From the NCBI GenBank assembly GCA_013368445.1, contig JAACJO010000022.1, forward strand, positions 62,001-126,000: DNA of 64,000 bases. The letters run 5' to 3'. Each line of letters opens with the position of its first letter. Within the stretch, counting starts at the first letter, position 1. Below are positions 10,485 through 22,258 of the stretch, piece by piece. This stretch comes from Leucocoprinus leucothites (taxonomy: Eukaryota; Basidiomycota; Agaricomycetes; Agaricales; Agaricaceae). A model generated the notes under the pieces. The model was given only the letters and a program-made list of their open reading frames with translations. It made no database searches and was not told where the DNA came from. Position numbers and translations under genes: made by a program.

Positions 10485-11690
10485 TTAGCAGGCCTTTGCG
10501 ACACCGCCACCCAGGCAAACATTAGAGATAGTCCACATCGCACGACCGCCTCCCGCATTTTGGCCGTTGATATCTGAGTGGAACGCCATATTGACATACT
10601 GGTCAAGGACGTTGATCGCGGTCGCACCACCAGGGCCTGCCGTCCCGTCAGTGCCACTGGTCATGAAGGGCGCGTTGGGTGCCTGGACCTTTGTGAAGGG
10701 GCCTGTGGCGCTCTGGGAGACGGCATATGAGATATCATAGGCTAGAGAATTGAAGCTATTCGACGAGAAGAAGAGGTAGTACCCTGTGCATGGATTTCGT
10801 GAGTCTACATAAAATATATGCAATATCACGAGGGATACTCACAGCCATCCCAATAGATCATGGATGGAGCCTCAATAAGGCCACCGTCGATGGGATCATT
10901 GGTGATCAATGTCGTAGGTGAGCCAAGGAGGTCGAAGCCGTTCGCACCGACATGCTGGATCTTGATGGGGGTCGACCTCCCAATTGAGTTACCGTCGACC
11001 TTCCAGAGGATGTAGAGGGCGCCTCCGGGCGCCTGGAAGCCTGACGCATCGATGGCACCACCATTGGCAAGGTCGCAAATGAGAGGAGAACTGTTGGGGG
11101 AGAAGGGACCTGCGGGGTTTGTTGCAGTTGCGATACCAATGCAATGATCGTTCGTCGGGCCACCTCGGCGGTGTGCAGTGTCTGGAAAGCAATGAGTGCG
11201 AAGTTAGCATTTAGGGGATAGCTTGGGAGATCTGGAGACATTATGATTGGTTGAATCGATTAAATACTTACAGTACATGACGTAGTGGCCAGCAGTGATC
11301 TCACGAACGTCAGGAGCCCATACAGCGCTGTATTCCCGGGAAGATATAAAAAATAAATAGAAAGGAGCAATGGAGACAGTCAGCGTCATATGTAGCTAGA
11401 ATCAAACCGTAACCGCAGACTCACCCATCAGCCCAAGGACCGACGCTAGAGAGGACATTGCTAGGAGAGGTCCAGCTCACAAAGTCGGCTGACTTTGACA
11501 TGGGGACGAGACCAGAACCAGAGGACGTTGAGTACGCATACCAGGTACCGTCTGAGTTACGCATAATTCCAGGGTCGGGAAAGTCCTGATTAATGACAGC
11601 GCCATGGCTGACTGTGCGCTTCGTCGGTGTGGCAGAGGAGAGGGTCGAGAGAACACCGACGACGGTGAGAAGGAACGAGGTGGAGAACAT
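10485..11690 (-). CDS. Secreted glycoside hydrolase family 43-like enzyme
   Basis: Four exons (11,425-11,690; 11,272-11,327; 10,843-11,181; 10,485-10,783) join in frame into a protein of about 320 residues. It starts with a hydrophobic signal peptide (MFSTSFLLTVVGVLSTLSSA). GH43 enzymes are five-bladed beta-propellers that cut arabinose- or xylose-containing polysaccharides. The three expected acidic residues are visible: Asp in DFPDPGIM (base), Asp in GGAIDASGF (pKa modulator) and Glu in GLIEAPS (acid). The motifs DGTWYAYST and VWAPDV also fit. No carbohydrate-binding module is seen. The start was chosen because it begins the signal peptide. It probably acts outside the cell on pectic arabinan or arabinoxylan; the exact substrate cannot be told. 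It is divergent with the HNH gene to its right. Confidence 0.88.
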
Positions 11691-12142
11691 GATATTGAGA
11701 GTAGCGAAGGGGTGGACAAACAGACGCAGCACAGAGGGGAAGACCGACAAAGGGCAGAAGGAGGAAAGTGTTGGGGCCCCGTTGGACGATAGGGAGAAAC
11801 ACAAGCTTCAGCAGCGAGAACCAAGTATTAAATCAACCATGACCGTGATCGAGCGCTCATGTGATATTTCTTTTTATCCGATATATAGACTGCACATGTA
11901 CGTGGCGCGTACCACGGTTATTATAGCATATGCTGAGCATCGGTCCGCGAGGTTTACTCGAACTGTATCTTGTTGCGGAGCCAACCAGTCAGTGGACGCA
12001 TGGGGATTGTTTAAAATAGTGCACGGGATACATGGTGTGATCTTAATCTATTCTTTGTTCCGAACATAATAACTCAAAATAGCTCAAAATAAAGACTTCG
12101 TATTGATGCTAAACCACGCGCAGGTTCTTCCCCACCACCACA
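11691..12142. promoter_or_regulatory. Shared upstream region of divergent GH43 and HNH genes
   Basis: A 452-bp gap separates two start codons that point away from each other, so both promoters must lie here or overlap neighbouring genes. I see no convincing TATA box or named operator. Confidence 0.4.
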
Positions 12143-13433
12143 ATGCCACTCGACCGCATGGAATCATGGGAATCCGAATACTGTCTCCTATCATGCTCTA
12201 CCGCAGAATATGGTTACATTTATGGGAATGACGAGTACTCAACTGATTTTCTCGTTGATGACGCCCTCGAGATAATTCGCGCAAAGGAAAATGAGCTCAG
12301 AGACGCCGAAGACCAAGTCCAGCTTGATGACCTTTTACGCGGAATGTTACTTCACATGCCTAGCGCAGCCGGAGCTCGCTACGTCGCTGTTGCTCTTCGC
12401 CTTACTGATCAAGAGGGCACCGATGCTGTAGTTAACATTGCGAAAGCTTGGTTGAAACACTTGTTTTTCCGAAGTCCGTTTCTCAACTCCCTTTTTCACC
12501 AACCGATCCTCTATTTCGATCACTTACTGAATCCTGACCTCTCAGTACAAGCTATGTCTTGTAGAATCGACATTAGCGATAGCCAGACCCCTTCGACCGA
12601 CAATACGGCACACGAAATTGGGAGTCTTACTCTCACTGAAAATGTAAAATACTTTAATTCCAGTTTTCTATTGCTCACATATAAACATACAGGTTGCAGC
12701 CCGAGAGGATCATCGGTGTGCCATCACGGGATGTGTCGACAGATTGTATGCACAAAAACTTCGCAAGCAAGGTGATCCCATACCGGCAGGAGCGCAACGT
12801 TTGATGGAGGCTGCACACATTATTCCTTTCCCCCTCGATCTTCCCGCCGAGTCCTCTAAATTAGTATTTGTGCGTTCATTTTCCCGTGATGATCTCGATC
12901 TCCTGATTCCCATCTTCTTGACTAGCGAGATTCCGTGCACACCTTGGACATGTTTCGGGATTGGACGACACTTGACATCAGGGCTCTTGCCGGAGAGAAG
13001 ATCAATAGCCCCGCTAATGTGATTTATATGACATACGATGAATGCTTGCGCTTCTGTCGCTTCGAATTTTATCTTGAACCCGTCAGCTGCGCTTTATACC
13101 TCATGGTTTCTTGCTGAATTTGTTCACCCCCAGGACACGGATGAGCCTGACGGGTATCAGGTGAAGTTCCATAATGATTATGACACATTAAGCACTGGAG
13201 CTCGCACGGCGCTAGTGAACTTCAAGGCGTTGGAAGACCCAAAGATAGAAGTCCCCGACCCTAGGTTCCTGGCCGCCCATGCTGCTTTTTCGAAGGTTCT
13301 CCATCTTTGTGGTGTCGCAGAGTACTGGGAGAGGCTCGAAATGCAGGCGGATGGCGATATAGTGTCCGGTATGAACGACGAATCGAACTTTGCAAACCGT
13401 CTTTCCGCCAAGTTAGCTCTGCTGGCTTATTGA
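12143..13433 (+). CDS. HNH-nuclease-domain protein (HNH_2 type), function unknown
   Basis: Exons 12,143-12,643, 12,693-12,863, 12,926-13,081 and 13,134-13,433 join without any frame break into 375 residues. After a roughly 165-residue N-terminal region with no known motif, the HNH_2-like core reads EDHRCAITGC, then EAAHIIPFPL, then a segment around MFRDWTT and NVIYM. In this family the CxITG and AHIIPF motifs supply the zinc and metal/catalytic residues. Many fungi carry paralogous families of such proteins without a known substrate. The C-terminal exon (about 100 residues) is hydrophilic with an Ala-rich helix. There is no signal peptide, so it is presumably intracellular. It could be a nuclease or a domesticated mobile-element protein. 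Confidence 0.8.
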
Positions 13434-13689
13434 CGATACTTGAAAAACTGTGATTTCCTTTTCAGCTGTCGACTGAATAACAAGTCAATGACCACTAATT
13501 GGTATTTAAATCGGATGTATCATGTAGGCTTATCTCTTGTTCTAAACAAATTTTTACTATACGTACAATGGACTTAAAAAGCGGTTATGGAAAAGTCACA
13601 TTTGTTGAGTCACACAAAGGAATGACTCTCCTCTGTCAATCGCATAGCGCAAGCGCCCAATATCAACTCGATTTCAGCCAACAAGCCGT

Positions 13690-15150
13690 CTAAAGCTTCG
13701 GTCGACTCTGAGGCTCGTGGACCTTGATTACAACCTTGCCGAACTGGTCTCCACGCTTCAGTATCTCGAATCCTTCTTCCGCGGACTCTAGACCATCGAG
13801 AACATGAGAAACGAGCGGGACTATGCGATGTTGCGCGAGGAAATTCGTGGCTTCAATGAGATCTCGGCGCGAGCCCATAGTCGAGCCTAGGATACAATAT
13901 CAATTTTCGGCAGTGTCGCTAGGGCAATGAAGAATTCACCAAGTAGTTTCTGGTTCTTGAGGACGTCACGCATGGTAAATGTGATAGTCGTGGAAGCCGT
14001 CCTAAATATGGATGAGTCGGAATACATAATGATCGAGCGGAAACTGAAACGCACATTCCATAGCAAACAACCCTGCCACCTGGTTTAAGGACTCTACTGA
14101 CTTTTCCTAGTACATCACCGCCTCCAGAATCAACAACCACGTCCAGTTGCGATCGAATGGACTTCTTCAGGAGGGATGCGAGCTGCGCCGGCCATTCCTC
14201 TATGAATAGACGTGTTTGATATCAGGACACAATGAAGCGGGGGCGAGTAACTTACGGTCCTTATAATTCACCCCTCCCTTCGCGCCCGCCTGAACAGCCC
14301 TCTGGATCTTCTCAGGACTTCCACTAGTCACGTATACAGATGCGCCTTTCGCGATACATAGCTGCATTGCGATTAGAGCCACACCTCCGCCGATGCCTGT
14401 GATGAGCACGTTCTGCCCAGGCTGCACCTCGCCGTTCACCATCGCTGCTCTGTTACACGGTTGAGTGGACTGAAAATATTTGACAAGATTTGCAGGTACC
14501 TCCAGGCTGTTACTCCGCCAAGTGGCCAAGCAGCAGCTTGCACGTCGTTCAGGTGGCTGGGGGTTGCAATAACCTGGTCCCGCTCGACAACGATGTACTC
14601 TGAGAATGTGCCAATTGGTGGGTTTGCGCCGCCCCCAAGAATTCCAAAGCTATGAGAATTTCAGCGAGAGAGAGAGTTGGTTGAGCTAGCGGACTGACAT
14701 CGATTCTGGCGCAACGGGATCATTATCCCATCCACGACTAGGAGTCAGAAAAACGCGTTTGTTCACTAGAGGATCGTCCTTTGTCCCAGACGCAATGACT
14801 GTTCCTAGCAGACGACAAGAAGAAACGTCAGGTGAGCACACAGAGAGTCAGGAGAGAAACATACCCGCACCATCCGCCCCGAGTACACTCCCGAAAACCA
14901 CTCCAGGGTACATCCGCTTCCTAATCCATACCTTATCAGTGTTACATTGAGATTCAAAGTACGAAGCGCCTTAAAACCGACTGCTCACCTCGCGATGGTT
15001 GAATGCGACAGCCCCCGTCTTCACCAGGAGTTCTCCAGTTTTGAGTTCGGGGACGGGTCGGTCAACAAGAACTACGTCATCATATGCCGGCTTTTTCGGT
15101 GTAGGAGACTTTTGTAGAACTAGCGCCTTTGTCGTGGCTGGCAGAGACAT
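13690..15150 (-). CDS. Medium-chain dehydrogenase/reductase, quinone-oxidoreductase-like
   Basis: Read on the minus strand, the gene starts MSLPATTKALVL and ends QSRPKL, with several short introns. The N-terminal GroES-like half contains NHRE, the stretch VWIRKRMYPG and VLGADGAG. The NAD(P)-binding Rossmann half contains NVLITGIGGGVALIAMQL, then SPEKIQRAVQAGAKGGVNYKD, and later VLKPGGRVVCYG. The histidine of the catalytic-zinc GHE motif of true alcohol dehydrogenases is absent (LGAD stands there), so this is more like the zinc-free quinone oxidoreductase or YogA-type branch, which reduces enones, quinones or aldehydes with NADPH. The substrate is unknown. It lies 224 bp downstream of, and on the same strand as, an MFS transporter gene. 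Confidence 0.85.
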
Positions 15151-15374
15151 GTACGTGTTGATTGCGCTAGTGAGTGGTGGTGGTATGAGTTCATTAGTTA
15201 ATGAGCGCTAAGTACAAGCTCCAAGTGTGGGATCTCCGGCGGCTCAGATGCCGGTTTTACCGAAGGTCACCAATACTGAATTACACAACTCTATTGGGCT
15301 CTGGTTCGCGACGATCAATGCGTAAACAAACTCAAGTTTCCCTAATAAGTATTAACCCTGACTCTCCTTCGCAT

Positions 15375-17414
15375 CTAGGCGGTGGATGACACCTTTCGCC
15401 TCCGTGATATTATGCGGACGGCAAGAATACAAGCGCCCGTTGCAATCAATAGCGTCTTGAAAATCCATCGTTAGATTGGCGAATACTTCCTTAATTCTTT
15501 GTAGACCTACCCCCGAAAACACCGCCGGTCGCCACCAGTGATTTCCACTCCGGAGTGCTCCCATGATGGGCGGTCCTGAGAGAAATTAAGTGTCTCATCA
15601 TAAATACCTGAGATATAAAAATGTTCACCTATCAGCTCTGCCAGACCTGGTAATGCTCGATCGGCGGCTGATTACCTATAAGAAGGAAGCTTTGCTCACC
15701 TGCAAATGCGAATGCAGTTCCAAGACGGAGCCTGTATTGTTAAGAATGATTGTATTCACTATGTCAAGCCCAAGCTCACCCGATCTCCTCCATGTTGTCA
15801 GTCAACATAGCGACTAGAGGTGAACACGTAGCGACAACTAATATTAAACTCTGAGTCAGCGGTATGGCAGTCATAAATGGATCACCGAACATACAAATTC
15901 CCCAGAAAAATCCGAAGACAACGCCGACAAAGACAACACTTAGGACCGACCTTATTGCCATGAAAGCAAAAACAACACCGCCACAGACGACAATCGATAC
16001 CATGGCCAGAGTGTCTACCCCTATTCTCCGAGTTAAGAAGGCACAAGCAATGCGCCCAAAAAATCCGCAGCCATTGAGGATGACGAGCTGTGGCGTTCTG
16101 TCAAGCGAACCTCTATTTATTACATTGGTACATATGCTTACTGAGTAAAACGCAAACTCCTTGCTCAGCCCATTTTCGATCGCCGCGAGCTGGAGAAAAA
16201 ACAATGGAAATAATACACCTAATCCGAAAAGGGCCAGCCTGTGGACAATGAAAGTCAGTGAAAATGTCAATAAAATATTCGAACCCACCCAATAGTGACA
16301 GTAACAAATGCAGTGTCTCTCGAGAACCGCCTCAGGGACTCCGAGTAATTGGCATAGCTCTTCGGGGGTGCGAATCTGGGTTTCATTAGATAGCAAGCCA
16401 GAATCAAGATTGCGGTAATCAAGCTGGCATAAATGCTGGAAACTATGGCGAAAGTCATATTTGGACGTTGCAACAAACTATTGAGCATGATTGGTGAAAC
16501 GACGGCTCCCAGCGATGCTCCCGCAGTCACAATTGGCATCGCTACAGCACGCTTTTTGTCGAAATACTGCGAGACGATGACCAAGGATGGAAGGTAAATC
16601 ATACCGCCGCCCAGACCCACTCCTACTCCTTGACAGAGGAACGCCTGCATACAAGTGAGATTAATCATGCACGACCGGCATCAATGACTCACTCCATAGT
16701 ATTGATTATGCTTAATTAATGATAACATGAACAACGAGAGGGATATCAAAAGTGCACCGCCATACACTAAGTGCATGCTGAACGTTGTCAATTCGTGGCA
16801 GTCACCGTATAGAATGATTTACTGTCTCACCAATATCCTCGATCATATAACCTTCCAACAAACAACCCGATAGCGAAGAGCAGGAACGGACTCACACTCC
16901 CAATCCAGCTGCTCCATTCAGTTAGAAAAGCACTTGCGATGCAGTAATAATATACACACGCGATGGATGATGCCGAATATGCGGTCATGTAAATTCTAGT
17001 ATAGTAATCCGTCATCAAGCAATATGAGAAAAATCTGAACCACAATGCCCGATTATCAACTAGCCTTGATAAACTCCGAATGCGCACATATATCTGATGT
17101 CGAAATCCACAGTAAGTCAATTGAGATTTTGGGCAGAAGCTATGTTTTGGTTACCCGTAGCTACAGAACTGGATAAAGAATCTGAATAGAGGCTCAATTA
17201 ATGCCTGAGGATTATACGAGAAGGTAAAAGAGAAAAGCACTTACGCCCCAAGAACGACTCCCCATGCACGGAGCCCACCATCAGGATGGGCAGTCCGATC
17301 TATACTTGGCTTGATAATGGAATTTTCTCCTTCGTCCGCTACCGAATTGTCCAAGCCTTTTTCAGGATCTTCAGGGCCACAACTGGTTACATGTTCAAGA
17401 CTCGATATACCCAT
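15375..17414 (-). CDS. MFS transporter, monocarboxylate-transporter-like (copy 1)
   Basis: Many short introns separate exons that encode a 12-helix-type major facilitator protein. The N terminus starts MGISSLEHVT and ends its first exon in HPDGGLRAWGVVLGA, the PDGG-RAW signature of fungal MCT-like permeases. Further motifs are GVGLGGGMIYLPSLVIVSQY followed by FDKKRA, then NMTFAIV, then LALFGLGVLFPLFFLQLAA and the last exon TLLIATGACILAVRIISRR. The ends were fixed by joining the final exon across an intron ending TTTTCAAG; the stop lies at 15,375-15,377. It is expected in the plasma membrane; family members move short organic acids, riboflavin or unknown metabolites. It is closely related to the gene at 35,348 in sequence and in several intron positions. 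Confidence 0.85.
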
Positions 17415-19443
17415 GGATTCTACGATGTTGAGGAGGAGAAGTTGATGATGCAGGAGGAGTTGAGGTGCTTGATTTTAAAACGCCAGCCGGTACCAGTGGA
17501 AGGTCAGGGTTGCGGCTTTTCAATAAACCAGTACCATGAACTCATGACCTTGTCTATGTCTATCTTCGTAAGCCAATTTTCTCCTTGTGAGCTTTTCTCC
17601 GAGTACACCACACTTCTCAAATCTGCGATGAGTCATCATACCGTTTTCCCTGCTGCATATTAATGATAGTATCACTCCTAGTGCCTTTGAGCGATTCGAG
17701 AGGTCGTCCTTGATCCCCGCTGCCAGAGTATCTCGTGGATCGTCAAATAGTTGACGGCAGGACAATATCAATGACAGCCCTCTCGATCTTCCATCCAGGA
17801 TAAAATTGAAATATGGCCAGGCTCGTCGCTGATGCTGTAAATTTGTCAATCCTCAGACGCCCTTTGACAAATCTCAATGTTTGACCTCCAAATGAAATAC
17901 ATCTGACCATGAATGTCGTTTTCAGGGTTGTTTATCCAATCTATTGCTAACTGGGATGTCACAGAGTTCCTGGTTGTTCCTTTAAGGCATCCTAGTTGCT
18001 AATAGGAATTAAACATCACCCAGAGTATTCATCTTGGAGGATGAGAAAACATGGAATCTTTATCAGAAGATTCGAGATATTGGACTTGGATATGTGGGAG
18101 GTCGTGAGCTAAGCGTTGTATCAGTACCCATTCTGTAGTGTTCCGTATGTAGCTCGCCAGTCACTCAGCGCCACCACCAAGTCATTCTCACTTTCATGTA
18201 CCTTATTTAAGATGAAGACCACTTTCCCAGTCCAGGCCACCGCTCTTTCCGAAATCGATTATGGTTTGGAATATAGTTCCAGTATACTCGCAAAAATAGC
18301 TCGAAAGAGTCGAGCTGATTCCAGAGAAAGGTTGGCTAACTGATTGGATCTACGTAACTTGGAATTGAATTGAACGGTTTCCGGAGCGCTTACAGTAACA
18401 TGGATTTCGAACTTTCTCAAAAGCTGACCCTCATTTTTCACAGGTGTCCACATGTCCAACAGGTATATAGTGATTAAGTTTCTTGTCCCCTATGCTCTTA
18501 CTGTGGCCAGTCAAGAGAACTAGGACGTTTTGAGTGCCGTGCGACTAAATTGCCGGATGTTGCCGTCTGCGTGCCGCCTGTTACGGTGTGTTCACCCATC
18601 TCTTCCCCTTTACCAAAACGCACCTCAAGTACTTTCGATGTTTGAATCATTACGAATTACAACAATAAATTCTGGAATCAATGAAACTACGTATACCAGG
18701 ATCCACTAACGTCGGGCTCGGAAAACCGCCATAGTGAACCATCGACACTGGTGCAGGGCTTACTCCCCCGCTCTCGTCTTCCCACTTATTCGCGTGATAG
18801 GGATATCGGTGCGTCGCAACAGATGAAGTATACTCTTCCCTTCCCCCAGACCCTGGGTCGTAGAGCTCATGAAAAATCACTGGGCGGTGCTGCTGCTACG
18901 TTGTAAGTTGGAACTTTTTGCGAACCCCCAACACACCTGAATTTGCTGTATTGCCTGGCTGCCTTCGTGCCGTTGACAGATGCTTTGTGTCCAACTACAG
19001 GAGAATAAACTTCGGCGAATCGTTTGCTTTGCCGTGTTTGTCATCCTGGGCCATGCTACAGTCCTAGATTTGAAATCTACTCTCGGCACTGGTACCACCA
19101 CCCAACCAGGGAGGATGGGAAGCGGAATTTGCTCTCCTTCACTTATAGGGTTGTTAGGCTTGATACGGAAACACGAGGTGGCACGCAAAAGCATGTTGGA
19201 TTCTCACCTACCGATCTGCGTTAATCATATTCACTGCGTAGTTTGAACGGTGGGCAAGATGGGCGAGCGAATCATCTGGCTGGCACCACCGACAATGATC
19301 TTCACCTATGACAGCTTTCCCTCGCCGTTTCCTTGAAATAATGGTTCAGTCCGAAACTATTTCAACGAGTCGATGTCTTTGGTGTCGAGCTCTCAGGAAC
19401 TCTACTTGCAGCGAGATACTATTGGAAACCCTCTCTTACTGAG
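17415..19443. other. Sparse intergenic region with weak minus-strand coding signals
   Basis: No recognisable gene. On the minus strand, 18,650-18,880 and 18,877-19,194 are open and could be exons of a small unknown protein (a possible start MAQDDKHGK near 19,070, later an exon containing QQHRPVIFHELYDPG), but the splice joins are not convincing. Confidence 0.25.
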
Positions 19444-19478
19444 TATAAAAACCCTTTTCCCCCTTCTTTCAATATAGG

Positions 19479-19646
19479 ATGGCTGCCCTGGCTTCATTCG
19501 CTAGATGGGACTATATCTTCTTCGACAGTCGATCTGAGTGCCATATCTCGACTATAACTTCTGGTCTGCTGATACTACATATAAACAAGCCTCAAATACC
19601 TTCCCCAAAAAAGCTTGACCTTAAGCCGTTATCTCGGGACTCTTAG
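19479..19646 (+). CDS. Possible small protein (55 aa), unknown
   Basis: A TATAAAA box at 19,444-19,450 is followed by a pyrimidine-rich stretch and then an ATG opening a 55-codon frame (MAALASFARWDYIFF...). The promoter-like layout is the only support. There is no family match and the frame is short enough to occur by chance. Confidence 0.2.
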   Translation: MAALASFARWDYIFFDSRSECHISTITSGLLILHINKPQIPSPKKLDLKPLSRDS

Positions 19647-19997
19647 CTTCGTCTTCATGGTCGTCGGGTACACATCGTGATGATCTTTAGTCTTATCCGC
19701 GGAGCGGGCATAGAAGGAAGTGAGTGTTTTCCTCTAGCCATGAAAGGCTTCGTCTTTCGTGATGTCTGAGAACCAACAAAAATTCGCGTGTATCAAATTC
19801 GCTTCTACCACTTTCCTGCCGCTTGTCCCCCCATGGTTAAGTCACATGCTGACACAATCTGTGTTAACTGTGGAGCATGAGGCTCGCAAATCCTAAACGG
19901 GTAATCATCCACTCAGCCCCCACCCAGCGGCATCTCATTTATAAGCCATGGCTCGAATATTCACTTCCCCACCGGGGAACATGTCGAACACGGGGTC

Positions 19998-20004
19998 TAT
20001 AAAA
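19998..20004 (+). promoter_or_regulatory. TATA box for the small secreted protein gene
   Basis: TATAAAA lies 77 bp upstream of a start codon next to a signal peptide, a normal spacing for a strongly expressed fungal gene. Confidence 0.45.
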
Positions 20005-20080
20005 TTACATTGGTGAGTCGTGATCAACCCAAGTGTAGTTTTTCAATCGTTTGTTTCAACTCAACAATTCATGAAGAACG

Positions 20081-20374
20081 ATGATATTTCTCGCTTTCAT
20101 CTTTATCTCTCTCCCTGTCTTTTCTAGTGTGGCACCAACCTCACCGAATGCTTGTGCTTCAAGCTTTATACATCACCAGAGCGAACACGAAGTGGCGTCT
20201 GGTTCAGGGAAAGCCTGGCACTTCCCGTGGAGTCGCTCCCGTAATCTCATCGATAAGCTCCTCAGACAAACACATGTTATCAGTGATGTAGTGGGGAAGG
20301 TGGCGGTGGTGGACGGCCTCTGCCGGGAATCCGAGGAGGTGGGCTCACAGAGTTGCTCCCAGGCGGGGACATAG
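20081..20374 (+). CDS. Candidate small secreted protein (97 aa)
   Basis: The frame starts MIFLAFIFISLPVFSSVAPT, a good signal peptide with likely cleavage after about residue 16. The mature part is short and has only a few cysteines, with no known domain. A competing ATG lies 10 nt upstream in another frame and opens an 18-codon frame over the signal peptide region. After 20,290 another frame on the same strand reads glycine-rich (GEGGGGGRPLPGIRGGG) and later, at 20,395-20,559, GVGGSGCANQEEDIDAA, with two stops between. The gene may therefore have unrecognised introns or be partly broken. I cannot name a function. Confidence 0.4.
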   Translation: MIFLAFIFISLPVFSSVAPTSPNACASSFIHHQSEHEVASGSGKAWHFPWSRSRNLIDKLLRQTHVISDVVGKVAVVDGLCRESEEVGSQSCSQAGT

Positions 20375-20559
20375 TCTATTAGGTTCCTTAAAGTGGTGTT
20401 GGTGGTTCAGGCTGCGCCAATCAAGAGGAGGATATAGATGCAGCTTCTATCGGCGGTGACAATGCAATTGATGAAGAGGGGAAGAATGGAAAGTATTCAG
20501 GGCAGAAAATGAGAAGGAAAGAAGCTCTCGTAGAGTTTCTCAGATGGAGGTATTCTTAG

Positions 20560-22258
20560 CAGTCTCCTCGGTCTTGATCTCTTACATCCTGTTGTTGATT
20601 TGCTATATGACAGTCATGAGCTAGACAATTCCTGCCCAATACGAATGCCGGTATTTCTCTTTTTGTACTACATAATCTTGTGCGTGCTCTACTATAGTCC
20701 ATCATTATTTGCTGTTTAGAATTATTTGACATTATCCTTCTTTTTGATGTCTGGCGTGACTCGCTATTATCGTTAATTTCGACGATACAAACCCGATACT
20801 AGTACGAACATTTCTCATTGGGCTACGTTTGTGTTTCTTCATTGCTTGGAATTTTGAATTATTGTGCTTAATACATAGAATTTGAGGACAAGAGCTCGAC
20901 AAGAGATATCGTCAACATGGACAAAAAAACCCTGATCTCCGTGCAACGGACTTTTTCTAAATCTTAGCAGTGGCGTAGAACCCCAAAATCTTATGTTTAC
21001 GTCCGAAATGATTGGATCCATATGAGAAAAATGCTTCAAACTAGCCAAGCTAACTGAGGAGCACGAAGTGATTCTAGTTGATTATCGTAGCTGCGGATTG
21101 ACACAGATGCCTATGAAAACGATCATGAATGAGGTAAAAACCCGAGTATCCCTTGTCGAGATCAACTCCTGAACGGCTCCAACAAGAGTGGAGGGTCGTT
21201 CGACTGTAGTCAGATATTTGTAGATTCTAGACCCCAAAACCTTAACATCCGAAACCCACGACTCGACGCGGGATTCCCAAGGCAGTGTCAACATGTGAAA
21301 ATGCAGTACCTGAAAGCTTGGTAGGAATCAAGATGATGCGTTATGGTAGGGTAAAGTCGGGATAGAGACTATCATTTAGCCTCGTTTAGTCGAAATGCAG
21401 CTTCATCGAGTATGGACTCGCAGCTTGTAAGTATGACGTTCAGAATAAGACTACTCGGATGCAGTTGGCCGCAGCACGATCTTCCAAAGTGGAGAAACAC
21501 CCTTGATAAAGGATCGATAACTCACTAAATACCTAAACGCGCCAGCAGGTATACAATCGGCTTCGATTAGAGTTGTGTTTTTACCTAACAGAGTCGACGT
21601 CACTAGTTGGGTCTGGAAAAAGGAGTGCAGTGTCGGCGTGATCGTACGTTAGTGTGGGTGCTCCATATACCGAAACTCGGGAGAAGTTCCAAATAAGCTC
21701 ACGGCATAACGATCAAGAGCACCTTCTGGTACAAGTCCAGGCGCGTCGCGTCGGGGGTCTAGCCCTCCGCGGAGTCGTGCACAGGATATCGTTTATCAGA
21801 GTATAGCTCTATGATAGAGAGTGTGCAGTGCAGGGAGGAAGATTAGATGGTCCCGGAGCCGAGCATTGTTCCTGGGCGGTAACGGACGATCGGTGTATAT
21901 TTAGAGTATCACGGGCGGGCTGAGGCGGGGGGTCGGCAGTACCCGGGCCAAGGTGGTCTAGACCGGGCCTAGGCCCAGCCTCGACTCTTGCCAAAACAGG
22001 GTGAGCGAAAGGACGACCTATGCACTGGCGTAGTGGGCGTAGGTGAAGAGTGTCAACAATTTGAATGGTAAATCTGACGGAACGAAGGCCGAGTGTTCAG
22101 AGTGGTATTGGAAGCGTGGTTCGTGTGGTGGTAGAAGGAGAGACCGGATATGGGAGGCGCGGGAGAAGAATATGAGCGTGGGAATGGATAGGAAGGGGTG
22201 GAGTCTGGGTAGATGAAAGAGGCCAAGTATGTCGTTTTTTCAGACTGTTCGTTAAAGG
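20560..22258. other. Intergenic region upstream of SKN7
   Basis: No gene is recognised. The first part is AT-rich; 21,700-22,030 is GC-richer. The last few hundred bases probably include the SKN7 promoter and 5' untranslated region. Confidence 0.4.

Noticed and set aside
17286..17663. Plus-strand frame of 125 codons over the start of transporter copy 1
   Set aside because: It is the complement of the transporter's first exon with no domain, so a shadow.
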